Assembly: GCA_021234155.1 (NCBI GenBank)
Contig: JAJEKV010000099.1
Coordinates: 1,636,297 to 1,700,296, forward strand
Direction of reading: 5' to 3'
DNA from: Isoetes taiwanensis
Taxonomy: Eukaryota; Streptophyta; Lycopodiopsida; Isoetales; Isoetaceae
Length of the DNA stretch: 64,000 bases
The position numbers and the translations under genes are program-made. The notes beneath the pieces were generated by a model. It was given only the letters and a program-made list of their open reading frames with translations, was not told the DNA's origin and ran no database searches. Positions within the stretch are counted from its first letter, which is position 1. The number at the start of each line of letters is the position of its first letter. Positions 23,374 to 35,619 of the stretch are shown in pieces.

Positions 23374-25028
23374 CCCTTCTTTCTTCATCCTTTTGTTCAT
23401 AACCTCAGTCTCGTAGTAGTCTATTTCTGGAACATCTGGTAGTAATAGCAAGTAATCAAGATGAAGATCTTGCATGATATAAAAGTTTCACAACACACAT
23501 ACAGCATGGATTATTTTGGCAGCTCTGCCAACATGGATTGGCAATGCTTTTAGAATTCTGAATTTTTCTTTTATAATACCAAATCCATTCTCTACACACA
23601 CTCTATCTCTACAGATCCTTTTATTAAATCTGCCAAAGGCCCCCTTTCCATCTGGAAAAACTTTGATCAGGAATCTTCGAGAGGGATATGCTAAATCCCC
23701 AAGCAGCATTGGTGGAATTGTAACTACAACCTCCTGATCAGTCATTTGGCCCTGACTAATCTTTTTACCTGTCATCTAAACAGTAGGTTCCTGCATTATC
23801 TGTTTGGTAGCCAATTTATTGTATAACAAACTCTTCTTAAATTGATTTGCATCATGCACAGAACCAGTCCTATTTACACAGACAATAATGAAGAGTCTTT
23901 GATGAGTAACCACACCAGGCAGGAATGTTTCTTGTGCTTGGAGTAGTAGTCATCACCCTTGTCTTTGCTCCATAGTTTTCTATACAAATAGATATGAGAT
24001 CCATCAACAGCTCTAAAGATATTTGGTATACCTGTCGCATCTTCAAAATCTTTGTTTATGTCCAACAATCTTTGTCCTATTGGTAAAGCAATGAACCTCT
24101 TGTAAAGCATAGTCTTGGACGCCAAAGCAAGAGTTATTTTTTTTTTTTGTGTATTTCTGCACAGTAGCTTTACCTACATGAAATCTTTGACCTACATGCA
24201 GGGGGTTTTCACCATGTGCTAAGAAATAAAGCACCATGGCCACTGCTTTTCTGGATCAACAGAGGGTCTAACCTTCATTCCAGGTCTGATTAAGTAAGGG
24301 ACAATAAGACCAACTAGTTTCTCAAATGCAGCCCTCTTCATCCGATAGAACTGGTGCCACATATCATCCTCAAAAGAGGAGGCAATTCCAAGCATGATTA
24401 TCAATGATGTCCCACTGTATTATCTGCCTTGGACATACCCAAAATCTTTAGGGAACCCTCCTTAATCTCGAAGAAGCTCCTAACAAGAGTGTAGATGCTG
24501 CACACATGTAATTGATATTATCTTCTACCTCTGCATTCTGCTCTAAAATGTCGATTGACCCTTCTCGTTCATTCTCCTGTATCAAATATAGACAGTAGCT
24601 TTGGAAAGCCAATCCGAGTTGAATAGCCCTCAAAAGCATGGCAATCATGCCCAAAATGACCGGATCCATCAAAATAATGCAAATACGGGCCGAGAATTCT
24701 TATTCTAGAGCCGGGATTGAATGCAAATGACTTTTAAACACAAAATATGGGACACTAGAAACTGGAAAACAAGGATATGGGATATTTCGGAACTCACCAG
24801 GACGCGAAATCTTGACTGTGGGATAATTCGAGCTCGAACTGGCACCAAGGAGGAGGCGGAAAGAAAAATCCCAGTGGATCTCCCTCCTTTTCGGTCGAAA
24901 ACTATTCTAACGGGCCAGTTAGAGGACGAGAGACATTTGTCTCTCGTCCATCTCTCAAGGCATACGGTATAATTCTTATCTCTCGTCGTACACGGTGAGA
25001 GTTAAAAAAATTTGGAGTATGTGGCTGA

Positions 25029-25238
<210 letters not shown>

Positions 25239-25287
25239 ATTATGTCCATGGGAGGCCTCAAAGGCCTATTAGACAAATATCTTACAT

Positions 25288-28200
25288 TTATACATCATCA
25301 TAGAATAATAGATGAGTTTCCGAATCCTCATCTAGCTCATCACTCTCACTCACATTATCAGAAACATCCATGTCCCTTACTTGATGACTATTTAAGCAAG
25401 ACTCCCTAACCCTTAGGAGCTCTATCACATACTTACCTAGCCCGTCTCCCTCTATTGTAGAGAAAAAGGTTGGGAGATCCTCGTATTGAATTTCATACTC
25501 CAACCTCAATGACTTATATCTTAAGCATTTGAGCAATACATGCCCCTCATCCTCCACCTGATCCATATCACATAGCTTGCAATATCTCTGATCCCTCGGA
25601 ATGATATACCCCCATCTCCCCACTTCTACCCCCAAATGGTGAGAACTAAGGCGAATCCTGCTTATAGCATGCCTTTTCTGTATGGAAATATTCTCCTTCA
25701 GATGCTTTGCCATCTCAAGCGTAGGATTGATATTCTGTTTATATAAAATCATTTTCGTCTTTGGTTGTGACTATATCTTCTTAAGTATTTTCGATGAGAT
25801 CCAAGTCTTTAGGTCCTTCTCTACTAAGATCACTTCATCCCATGAAATATCCCATTTACCAAGCCACCTCTTCACATCATGAAATATCCCTTTCTCTTTA
25901 CTAGCCATCAAAGCTACATGTGGGAGTCTAGTCTCGTCCATTAGTAGCACCCTCTTCATATATCGAATGCATCTAAATAGTGCTTTCCCTTCCAAAGGCA
26001 TAAAACCACTCTCGGCCAACATCATGGGATAGGGAGTTTGAACCTTCACTCCGAGCTCCAACCTTAGGAATTTCTTTAAAATCTGCTCTATATCTTCCCA
26101 CAAGCCTTGTGGAAGACTTGGCCCCCAAACTTCACAACCATACAGGACCACACTCTGAACCAAAGATTGAAACAGCTTTACCTTGAGGTCCCACCACCAA
26201 AGGTGAGACCTTCTACACATACTTTGTAAAGCATATAAAGCTTTTTGACCACCATCCACTCGTTGAGTAATACACGCATTCCATCTATGATTTCTGCTGA
26301 AAATAAGACCCAGATACTTGTATGAATCACACATGCTCACCTTACTCCCTTTGTACCTGAAAACCTGTTCTTGTTTCAAAACACCTACTGTCATGATATT
26401 AGTCTTTTCCAGATTTACCTGCATTTCAGTTTGGTCACAAAAGGCTGCTAGCCCATCCAAGTGTCTCTGCATATGCTCCTTATCACGCGCCATGATAACT
26501 ACATCATCTGCGTACGTCAACATTTGGATAACATATCCGTGTATTTCAATCCCATCTGTGCAGTTATCTTGAAGCCATTCCTCTAGGCCATCAATAAACA
26601 GACCAAATAGTGTTGGAGACAATGGGCAACCTTGTTTAACTCCAATATTACTCTCCACACACTCTGAAATATCCAGCGAGAACGGATGCGATAATTGTGC
26701 CAGAACCTTCTCATATAGTATCTTCACAGCATCTCTGATATCATGCGGGACACCCAATCTGTCCAATCTCTTCCAAAGTTGGTCCCGTGGTACCTTATCG
26801 AAAGCCTTCTTAAAATCTACGAACACTACATAGACTGGTTTCTTTGAGACCTTAACATTGTCAAAATTTGATTTCAGCACCAACAAATGATCCAATGTGG
26901 ATCTCCCTGCTCTAAAACCTGCCTGTGACTCAGCCCATTTGTGATTAAGCTCTGCCCAAACACTCAACTTCTTCTCTAAAATTGTGGAAAAGAGTTTTGA
27001 AAACAAACTACTTACCATAATAGTTCTGTAGTTGTTCACCTCCTTCCTCGATCCTCCCTTAAACACTGGGACCACCCGGTTTCTACTCCAATTGAGCGGG
27101 AATCCCTGTGCCATTGCCATATTAAACAATTTCGCCACCAAGGGGCGCACAACAGGACCAGCCCATTTTAGATGTTCCGCACTCAAACCATGAAGATCTG
27201 ATGCTTTTCCATTTGCCAATGCAGATATGCCTTCTGCTACTTCTTCCTCCGTAATTAACAGACTAGATTTCATTTTCGGTCCATTTGCTGCCACATCTTC
27301 ATTGTGGTAGAGCTTGAGCACATGCTGCCATAGATCTTGTGCGCTTAGAGGAATATCTTCCTGTGTATGCCGCCTTAGACCATTCCAGAAGCTTTTCGGA
27401 TCTTCTACATATTTGTTGCATAGAAGTTGTTGCTTCTCTTTAATAAACTGCCTCTTCCTGCTACGCACAACCCTTCTGTACTCTTTCTTAAGATCATCTC
27501 TCTGATGCGCTTCACTGATTTTCCAAGCCTCCTTGGCAGCCCTGCAGGTCTGATCGAACCATGACTTACATGACAGCCCGCTCTTTGCTCTGTGAGGAGT
27601 AAATAACTCCACTGCCGTTTCCTCTAGGATATCATATAGCTGATTGTTTAATGACTCCAGGTCACCTTCCCATGACAATTTCGATACCCTCTGCAACACC
27701 GAAACTGGACTTGCAGGTGTGGTTTTAGGCGATATTTCCTCTTAACCTCCGGACAAGAAATACTTGGTAAGCTGACCTGCAGATTAAAAAAGAGAGAAAC
27801 ATGGTCTGATTCCAATTCCACTTCTCCTACCACGAAATGGGTGATGGTTTCAATCAAGTCTTTTGACATTATTAAATAATCCACCGTACTCCTTCCTCGG
27901 CAAGTGTTCTTCTGTGTGTATGGGAATCTACTCAATCCATTGCAAATCAAAAGGTTTGCGCCACCACATAAGCTCAAAAGCTATCTGCCTGTTTTTGTCA
28001 CCTATCTGCGGATATCCTCTTCCTACCCAGTAATTCCTGCTCCTTTTCATCTACAGAAATCAGCCAAAGTGGGTCCTTCTCTCCCGAAAGCAAAGTGGCA
28101 TGTTGGGTGCCCGTTCTACTGTTAAAATCCCCTGTTAGAATCACGCTTCCCTTCTCTTGAAACTCCATTATGTCTTGTTCTAATGCATAAAACAAATCAT

Positions 28201-28388
28201 CCCCTGAAGCATCTGTGTCCTTGTATATGTTTTTATGCTTTGGGGCAAAATAGCAAACAGCCATATAATAAACAGTTTGGTCTCCTTTTATTTCTAGCCA
28301 TATAAATTGGCCATTTACATATCTTCTTACACCCTGAATTACATCTCTGTATTTATGCCTGACAAAACAAGCAATTCCCCCATTTCCC
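25288..28388 (-). pseudogene. LINE ORF2: endonuclease 3' part, RT, zinc tail
   Basis: ORF2 nicks target DNA and copies the RNA. Moving leftwards there is the APE-type endonuclease (GNGGIACFVRHKYRDV, VILTGDFNSRTG, DYLIMSKDLIE, LESDHVSLFF). The reverse transcriptase at 27699-25771 follows, with NYRTIMVSSLFSKLFSTIL, FVDFKKAFDKVPR, GVKQGCPLSPTLFGLF and the catalytic box LTYADDVVIMA. The C-terminal CKLCDMDQVEDEGHVLLKC zinc motif closes it. Lesions are frameshifts near 27990 and 27700 and a TAA at 25771-25773 that precedes the last 160 codons. RT itself is open over more than 600 codons, so decay is fairly recent. Confidence 0.85.
28386..28388. repeat. Target duplication CCC, left side
   Basis: CCC borders the left TIR of the CACTA-like element and is repeated at 42934-42936 beyond the right TIR. 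A 3-bp duplication is the CACTA superfamily rule. Confidence 0.6.
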
Positions 28389-28419
28389 CACACTGACCCC
28401 GAATTTTGGTCCACAGTTG

Positions 28420-29165
28420 TTTTTTACTTGTACGGAAGTGTTGTTTTATGCCAAAAACAACACCAAAATGGCCCTAAAAGTCCACGTGGTCTGTTTATCC
28501 GGATTTGCACAAAGAGACAGTATTTTTTGCCAAAAAATCCCACCTGGTTTTTTTTCGGCACTTTTTTGTTTTTTTGTCAACGTGTCTTTTTTTTCACTGT
28601 TGTTTTTACCGAACTTTTTCGACGTGTAGTTTTTTTCTTGACTGTTGTTTTTTTGAGGAGCCACGCGTTGTTTATCTTCAAAAACACATGTAGGTTTAAA
28701 TATTAGTACACGTGAAAACCCAAAAAAAAATAGTTGTTTTTTCCTTTTCAATATGTGTTGTTTTGTTTTCTCCACTTGTAGTTTTTAAAGTCCACATTGT
28801 TTTCCCAAAAATGATATGTAATTTTCAAGAAATTCATATGTATTATTTTAAAAATAATTGTTGTTTTCAAATGTTTCCAATTTTTCTATGTTGATATTTT
28901 GTTCCATATGTAGTTTTAAAAGGTGCCATTGTTTTCCTCATAAAAATATAGGTAATTCAAAAAAAAAAAATCTACAATAGTCTTTTTGAGAAAAAAATTC
29001 ATGTATTGTTTTTACACAATATGGTATGTAGTTACTATAAAATCTACAAGTTATTTTTTAAATAAAAAAGCATTATTATGACATATAAGAAAAATAAATG
29101 TTGTCTTTAACCAATCATGTAGTGACACGTGGCATATATTTTCAAAAAAAAATAAAAAAAATCCA
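28420..29165. repeat. Left subterminal repeat region of the CACTA-like element
   Basis: Degenerate AT-rich units of roughly 20-25 bp recur here, each with a core such as ACGTGTAGTTTT, ACATGTAGGTTT, ACTTGTAGTTTT or ATATGTAGTTTT alternating with TTGTTTTC. In En/Spm such repeats bind the element's own protein. That role is inferred. Confidence 0.55.
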
Positions 29166-31930
29166 GTATTCACTAGAATCTAGAAGGCAATATAATCATA
29201 TTTTATTTTAAACATGACATCAGACATCATTTTATTATTCTTTCTTGTTTATTCAATCTAAGCATATCCAGCTAAGAAAGTCTTTTTTGGGAATTGAACC
29301 CAACCAAGTTCATTAAATTTAGGCCTGTTTTAGAGGCCAAATTTCAATAATTGCAATAGAAGTTACAACGAAATTTAACAGAGTTTTGAGATCAAAATTT
29401 TAACACAAACTCGAAAAAGGAAGCTTTTTTATTTCGATCTTAAAGACGACTGTAGAAGACCCGTACAGAAAGAGATTTTTATTTCCAATCTTAAGCCTAT
29501 AGCAGAAGACACAAGTAGGAAAAGTGCAAAAGGCCTGCTTTGGCGAGCCTCTCCACCCATTTTTTGCAGCCTTGAAAGAAGAAAGCCACAATGTAAAGCA
29601 GTAGAAACATCTAAAGCCTTGAAGGATACCTGACCAGTAGAAACATCTAAAGCATCCATTTGTATCGAATGGCCTGCTGCATATAAAACAAGCAACCAAT
29701 TTTAGACGTCAAAAAACCAAAGCGGATGACTAAGAACTTTCCTATATGGGCTGAAAGGCACCACTAACCAGAATAGGAGTACTGGAAGTCAGAGATGGCC
29801 CAAGAGTGCATGTGAGCTATATATGAAACCCCGAGCATATAGGAGTTCTGTTAATTTTTAGCTCACAAGTCCGGTAAGAATCGCCTGTGGTTGGTAAGCT
29901 GAAACCCTAAACAGCAGTTATTTGTAATCAGATGGTAAGAATCAATTGTATACCGCAAAGACACATGCTCAATGAATTCTCTTACCTCATCCAGCTCCAA
30001 ATCAGTTGTTTCCAATAATATTCCCTTTCAAATACGTAATCCGTGGCAGCTTACCGAACTAGCGTAGTATTCATGGCCAAAAGCATACTCTACTCCATGT
30101 GCCGCAGGGCGAGCACCATTGCCGGATTTGGTATCGCCATAGCTGCTGCAGGCATTTTTCTGGAGGGAACAAGGAGCGGCCAGATGTCTGCTGGTTTACA
30201 GATGTCTGTTTGCATGCGGCATATCACCAGGACACCGGAATCTTCAGATTCGGACGCGAAAACCGCGACGATTTGTTCACCGTGAGAGGATCCCGACCGC
30301 GGGGCGCATCGAAACTCTCGCCATGCCCATGGAACCCATCGATCGATGCGATGCCGTTTCCGCATTATTGTCTCCGGATTGGGATTGCCGCCGGGCTGCA
30401 GATATGGCGGCATGCATTAGAGCTCAACTTTATTTCTACCCCGACGCGGAGAAAACGCCCATGGCGCATTATCTAAGAAATCTATAAGAGGGCCCTGTGT
30501 TTTCATTCGCCAGAAAACCCGGCGATTTGGGGACAATATCTTTCGTTAACAATTCTCGAGTTTTAACTTTCAGCTCATCGCATCTATCTCTCGACTGCCA
30601 TTTCCACTCTAGGGCCACCAAAAGTGATCACGGTTAAAGGAATCTCCCCATTGTCCGATTTTTTTTCCTTTGCTTCGAACATGGGGTGTATGGCCCGTCG
30701 AATCCGTGGAGGCCGGCCGGTGTGACCGGGGATGGATCTGGGGTCGGATCACCATCGGCAGGCAAAGATGCACAAGGTGCATGTCGATACCTCTCGCGGC
30801 GCCATAGCCATTCGAGGGAAAGGAAAAACACAAGGCGGCAGGGGAGGGAAAGGAAAAACACAAGGCACAAGTTGTTAATCTGAGGCAACCAATGAAATTA
30901 CAGGACATGGATCGACATCTTAGCCATTGATCTCACCGCCAATCTCCACCGGCCAATTCTAAGGGCCAATCGTGAGAATAGGAGGGAGATCAAGATCTAT
31001 GCCATCCATCTAAGCCATTGGTTAAACCATCGCTTGGATGCATATTTAAACTCAAAAAGTTTTAAAATGTCCCATATTTCTTGATACTTATGAAAATGCC
31101 CCTATATTATAAGAAATTGCCAAATTGCCCCTAATGGGGAATGTCAAACCGATGACGAGCAAAAAGCGATGGAGATGGACAAGTTCTAGAGTATGTCCGA
31201 ACGACCTTTGTTGCAACAAAAACGGAGGGATTACTCCATACCTCCAATGAATTGACATTATTAAAAACTTTATAGCTTAGAAGCGCACCACTGCTCATTT
31301 AACTTGTAGAGATTGTCGGAAACCTCTATGTGTTGGCATCTTTTTCAATTGAAAACCGACAAATGACCAATTTCTAAGATCAAGAATTATCATCTACAAT
31401 GATAATCCTCTTCAAAACTCCATTATATTTCGATAAAATCCTTGATGCCGCCCTCCAACAAGTGTTCTTGACAATCCGCAGAAATAAATTCACAAGGATC
31501 AATTACGATATTAAAAGATTCGTGTTTAACCGCCTCTAAACGGTGAACAAGATAATTTCATAAATGTTTATCATATTTTGCGTAAATTGGTGCAGGTCAG
31601 GCCTATTCCACATTACAAACTTCACTTTGGAACTGAATCATACCTAATTAATATGGAAGTTGAATAATAACAAATGAAGCTCGTGCACATTTATTTCAAG
31701 GCATAAAATGCAAATTTGACCTCGGTGTGGAAGTAGACAATCATTAGTCGCTTTTGACAGGATCTTGCATAGTATATCACTTAGAGAGACCGTGTTGACG
31801 CTTTTAAGATGGACCCTTAACACCTTCCTGAAAAGTAGTTTGTCTCAAATGTCCTCTCCATATGGTCCCCGCAAATCTAATGGGCATCTCCCGCAATCCA
31901 TAAATTGGCTCTTCTAATAGACTCTAACAT
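29166..31930. other. Mostly non-coding interior of the CACTA-like element
   Basis: It is AT-rich except for 30040-30900, which is GC-rich and opens several frames of 60-125 codons on both strands. The best is 30073-30285 (+), MAKSILYSMCRRASTIAGFG..., with a hydrophobic Ala/Ile segment. No domain is recognised. A 23-bp direct repeat (GAGGGAAAGGAAAAACAC...) occurs twice near 30812 and 30844. Captured host sequence is possible. Confidence 0.35.
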
Positions 31931-31934
31931 CGAC

Positions 31935-32720
31935 TTAGGTGGCATGTTGGAGCCTAGGTGGCATGTTTGAGCCACCTTGGCATGTTGGAGCCTTGGTGGC
32001 ACGTTGAAGCCTAGGTGGCATGTTGGAGCCTAGGTGGCATGCTTGAGCCTAGGTGGCATGTTGGAGTCCAAGGTGGCATGTTTGAGGCATCTTGGCATCT
32101 TAGGTGGCATGTTGGAGCCTAGGTGGCATGTTGGAGCCCTTGTGGCATGTTTGAGCCACCTTTGAATGTTTGAGCCAACTAGCTAGCATGTTGGAACCCA
32201 TGTGGCATGTTTGGGCCACCTTGGCACGTTAGAGCCTAGGTGGCATGTTGGAGCCAACGTGGCATGTTTGAGCCACCTTGGCATATTTGGGTTCGAGACT
32301 ATGTGGCATGTTGGAGACTAGGTGGCATGTTGGAGCCTAGGTGGCCTTGGGATGTTTGAGCCTAGGTGGAGGTCGGGGCCCGCGGGCATGTTTGAGCTAC
32401 CTTGGCATGTTCGATGGCATGTTGGAACCCGCGGTGGCATATTGAGCCATCTTGGCATGTTTGAGCCACCTTGGCATGTTGGATCCTAGGTGGCATGTTG
32501 GAGCCCACATGGCATGTTTGAGCCACCTTGGAATGTTTAAGGCTAGGTGGCATATTGGAGACTATGTGGCATGGCATGTGAGCCTAGGTGGCATGTGTGA
32601 GCCTAGGTGGCATGTTGGAGCCGGTGGCATGTTTGAGCCACGTTGGCATGTTAGGTGGCATGTTGAAGCCCATGTGGCACTCCAAGTGGTGACATGGCAT
32701 GCCAAGAAAGCAAGGCCAAG
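31935..32720. repeat. 19-bp minisatellite, block 1
   Basis: Tandem 19-bp units of the type GGCATGTTGGAGCCTAGGT, with variants ending CCACCTT or CCCACGT, are interrupted by small indels. This is the same family as block 2 at 35620-37150. Confidence 0.9.
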
Positions 32721-32944
32721 TTTTGACTAGGCCAAAATGAAAAGATGTCCATCTCGGGTCTTTTATTGGGTGATGTTGGCAAATTTTGGATGACATGGCT
32801 AGATGGTGGTGACATGGACATGATGACTAGGACTCTATGCAAGAAATATGATAACCTTTGAAATTTTTGGTAGAGGAGTTTGGCAAGGAATAGAATAAAG
32901 GGATCAAGAACTTAAAGCGCCGACACACTTCCCCAACTCGAACC

Positions 32945-35615
32945 GTGCCAGGACGGAAGGTTTTAGGGCTCCGCCTTTTCAAGGCCAACGCCTCCCACTA
33001 CCTCATGACATTATGCAAGATCCTGGTCCAATCCGCTAGGGTATGGCCTCCAAAATGCAAACCCCGCGGCCTTGCCAGTTATTGTAGGGTTTATATTGTA
33101 GGAGGCCAAAAACGGGTCGGGCTTGCACTTGGGATCCGTGTACCTTTTTCAAACATGCATGCAGAGCCATGGCAACCGAAATAAACAGACTTTTGGATCT
33201 ATTGGCTTATCCCGAATCATTTCAGAAAATTTTTGCTACTACAAAATGTGTTCTTGACTTCTAATTGCGATTAATTGGAGGAGGATAAATCCAAACCCCA
33301 TTTCATCAATTTCTATTGCTTCTTGTTTTCAACCGCAGCCTTCGAAACCATGCCTCAAGTGCAACCGAATAAAAACTCGACCTCCATAACGTAAACCCTA
33401 CAATAACCTAGCAACGCCAGGTTTACGCTTTGGAGGCCAAAACGTAGTCGACTTCATTTTTTGATAACTAGGTGGACCATTTCTAAACATGCATGGGGAG
33501 CCATGAGAACGAAATAACAGAAGTTTCGATCTATTGGCTTAACCCGAAAGTGATCCCAAACAATTTTGCTAATGTGATAAGGTGCTCTAGACTTTTAATT
33601 GCAAAACTAGGAGGAGATTAAATCCAAACCCCATTCTCGCGCTTTTAATGCCTCGTGTTTTCAAACGCAGCCTGCCGACCATGTCCCAAGTGCAACGGAC
33701 AAACCCCGACCTCCATAACGAAACCCTACAATAACCGGCAAGGCAATGTGGTTTACGCTTTTGGAGGCCATACCCTAGTCGATTGGACCGTGATCTTGCA
33801 CAATGTCATGAGGTAGATAGAGGGCGCTGACGTAAGACGGAGCCCTAAAACCTTCCAGAAGCGCTCGACCCAAAGGTCCTCTCTCGAAGGTCCTCGCCAC
33901 TAATCCGCAACTCTCCCACCCCGAACCGCGGATCCGACCGCCAACGGATTCAAACATCGACATTACCTTGGAGACCAAGTTTCGCGGGCGTAAGACCACC
34001 CCGCCTCCAGAAGCCAAAGTAGCTCATGTCCAACACGCTCGTAGTGAATTGGCCTTTTAGCGGAGGGTGCGTAACACCGCCATGTAGAGGGTTTCGTTTC
34101 TTTTGCTGCAAAAAAATGACCGTGTAACTTGGTTCCCGGGTAATTTCGCCTGTTTCGGACGACATGGCTAAGTCAAATCTCCATTCCGAGCCTTTGTACC
34201 GCCCGAACGACAAAACACTTGGGTTTCTACACACGGCCGACCGCATAGACACTTTTGCGGTTTGATATGTTCTCCCGCAGATCTTGAATTTTTTTTGAAC
34301 CCCGCCGAAGCAAGTTACTTGAAGCGTGGATTCAACTGGCCGGATAGGGAAACCGGTTCCCGAAGGGAGGCATTGGCATTTGCCCTCCCTGAGGAGCATT
34401 GGTAGGAAAGCCCGCCTCGTAAATCCAAACCCCATTTCGCCGGGCTTTATTGCTTTGTTTTCAATCGCAGCCTTCTCACCATGTCTCGCGCAATCAATAA
34501 AACTCGACCTCCATAACGTAAAACCCTACAATAAGCCCCGGCAAGGCATGTGGTTTATGTTTTGGAGGCCATACCCCAGTCGATTGGACCGTGATCTTGC
34601 ATAATGTCATGAGGTAGTGGGAGGGCATTGACGCCGTAAGATCTGAGCCCTAAAACCTTCCGTAAGCGTCAACCCAAAGGTCCCTCTCGAAGGTTCCCCG
34701 CCACCTAATCCGCAACTCTCCCACCCCTAATCGGGGTGGATCCGACCGCCAACCGACTCAAACATCGACATTACCCCGAAACCAAGTTTCGGGGCGTAAG
34801 ACCACCCCCCGCTTCTAGGGAAGCCCAAAGTAGCTCATGTCCAACACGCTCAGAGTGAATTGGCCTTAGCTGAGGGGGTGCATCACCGCCATGTAGAGGG
34901 TTCGTGTTTCTTTTTGTCGCAAAAAAATGACCGGTAACTTGGTTCCTAGGGTAATTTCGCTGTTAATGTTTTTACATGGCTAAGTCAAATCTTCATTCCG
35001 AGCCTTTGTACCGCCCGAACGACAAAACACTTGGGTTTCTACACTGGCCGATCCGCAGACGCTTTAAGGTTTGATATGTTCTCCTGACAGATCTTGTATT
35101 TTTTGAACCCGCCGGGCAAGTTACTTGAAGCGTGGGATTCAACTGGCCGGATAGGGAAACCGGTTCCGGAAGGGAGGCATTGGGATTTGCCCTCCCGAGG
35201 AGCACCGGTAGGGAAAGCCCCGCCTGCCGGTAAATCCAAACCCTAGGTGGCTTTATTGCTTCTTGTTTTCAACCCAGCCTTCTCGACCATGTCTCGTGTG
35301 CAACCGAATAAAACTCGACCTCCATAACGTGAAACCCTACAATAACCCGGCAAGGCACGTGGTTTACGCTTTGGAGGCCATACCCTAGTCGATTGGACTG
35401 TGATCTTGCACAATGTCATGAGGTAGTGGGAGGGTTTGATGCCGTAAGATGGAGCCCTAAAACCTTCCGTAGGCAGCTCACCCAAAGGTCCTCTCGAAGA
35501 TCCCCTCGCCACCTGACGGGCAACTCTCCCACACCTCTAACTGGGTGGATTCCGACCGCCAACGGACTCAAAACATCGACATTACCCCGAGACCAAGTTT
35601 CGTGGGCGTAAGACC
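32945..35615. repeat. ~805-bp tandem satellite with inner ~335-bp units
   Basis: The segment beginning CGATTGGACCGTGATCTTGC recurs at about 33781, 34581 and 35391, giving a period near 805 bp and just over two copies. Further left, a segment with AAACATGCATG recurs about 330 bp apart (33155 and 33486). A copy at 32945-33115 is in the opposite orientation. The unit holds no convincing gene. It separates the two blocks of the 19-bp minisatellite. Confidence 0.75.
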
Positions 35616-35619
35616 TAGG

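Larger units (their letters stand above)
12284..24669 (-). pseudogene. Harbinger DDE transposase, copy C, split by the LTR element
   Basis: The transposase starts at the ATG at 24669 (MDPVILGMIAMLLRAIQLG) and runs leftwards. Recognisable parts are FEDDMWHQFYRMKRAAFEKL, the first catalytic Asp region FRAVDGSHIYLYRKLW, LLGDLAYPSRRFL with the second Asp, and VCVENGFGIIKEKFRIL with the catalytic Glu. The frame changes several times, so the gene is dead or contains short introns I cannot place. At 23378 the ORF is cut by the LTR retrotransposon. Its last 17 or so codons (DQIRHIIFQNLEL..., stop at 12284-12286) lie 11 kb away on the other side. Copy B has the uninterrupted equivalent (GDQMRHVLFENLDG). 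Confidence 0.8.
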
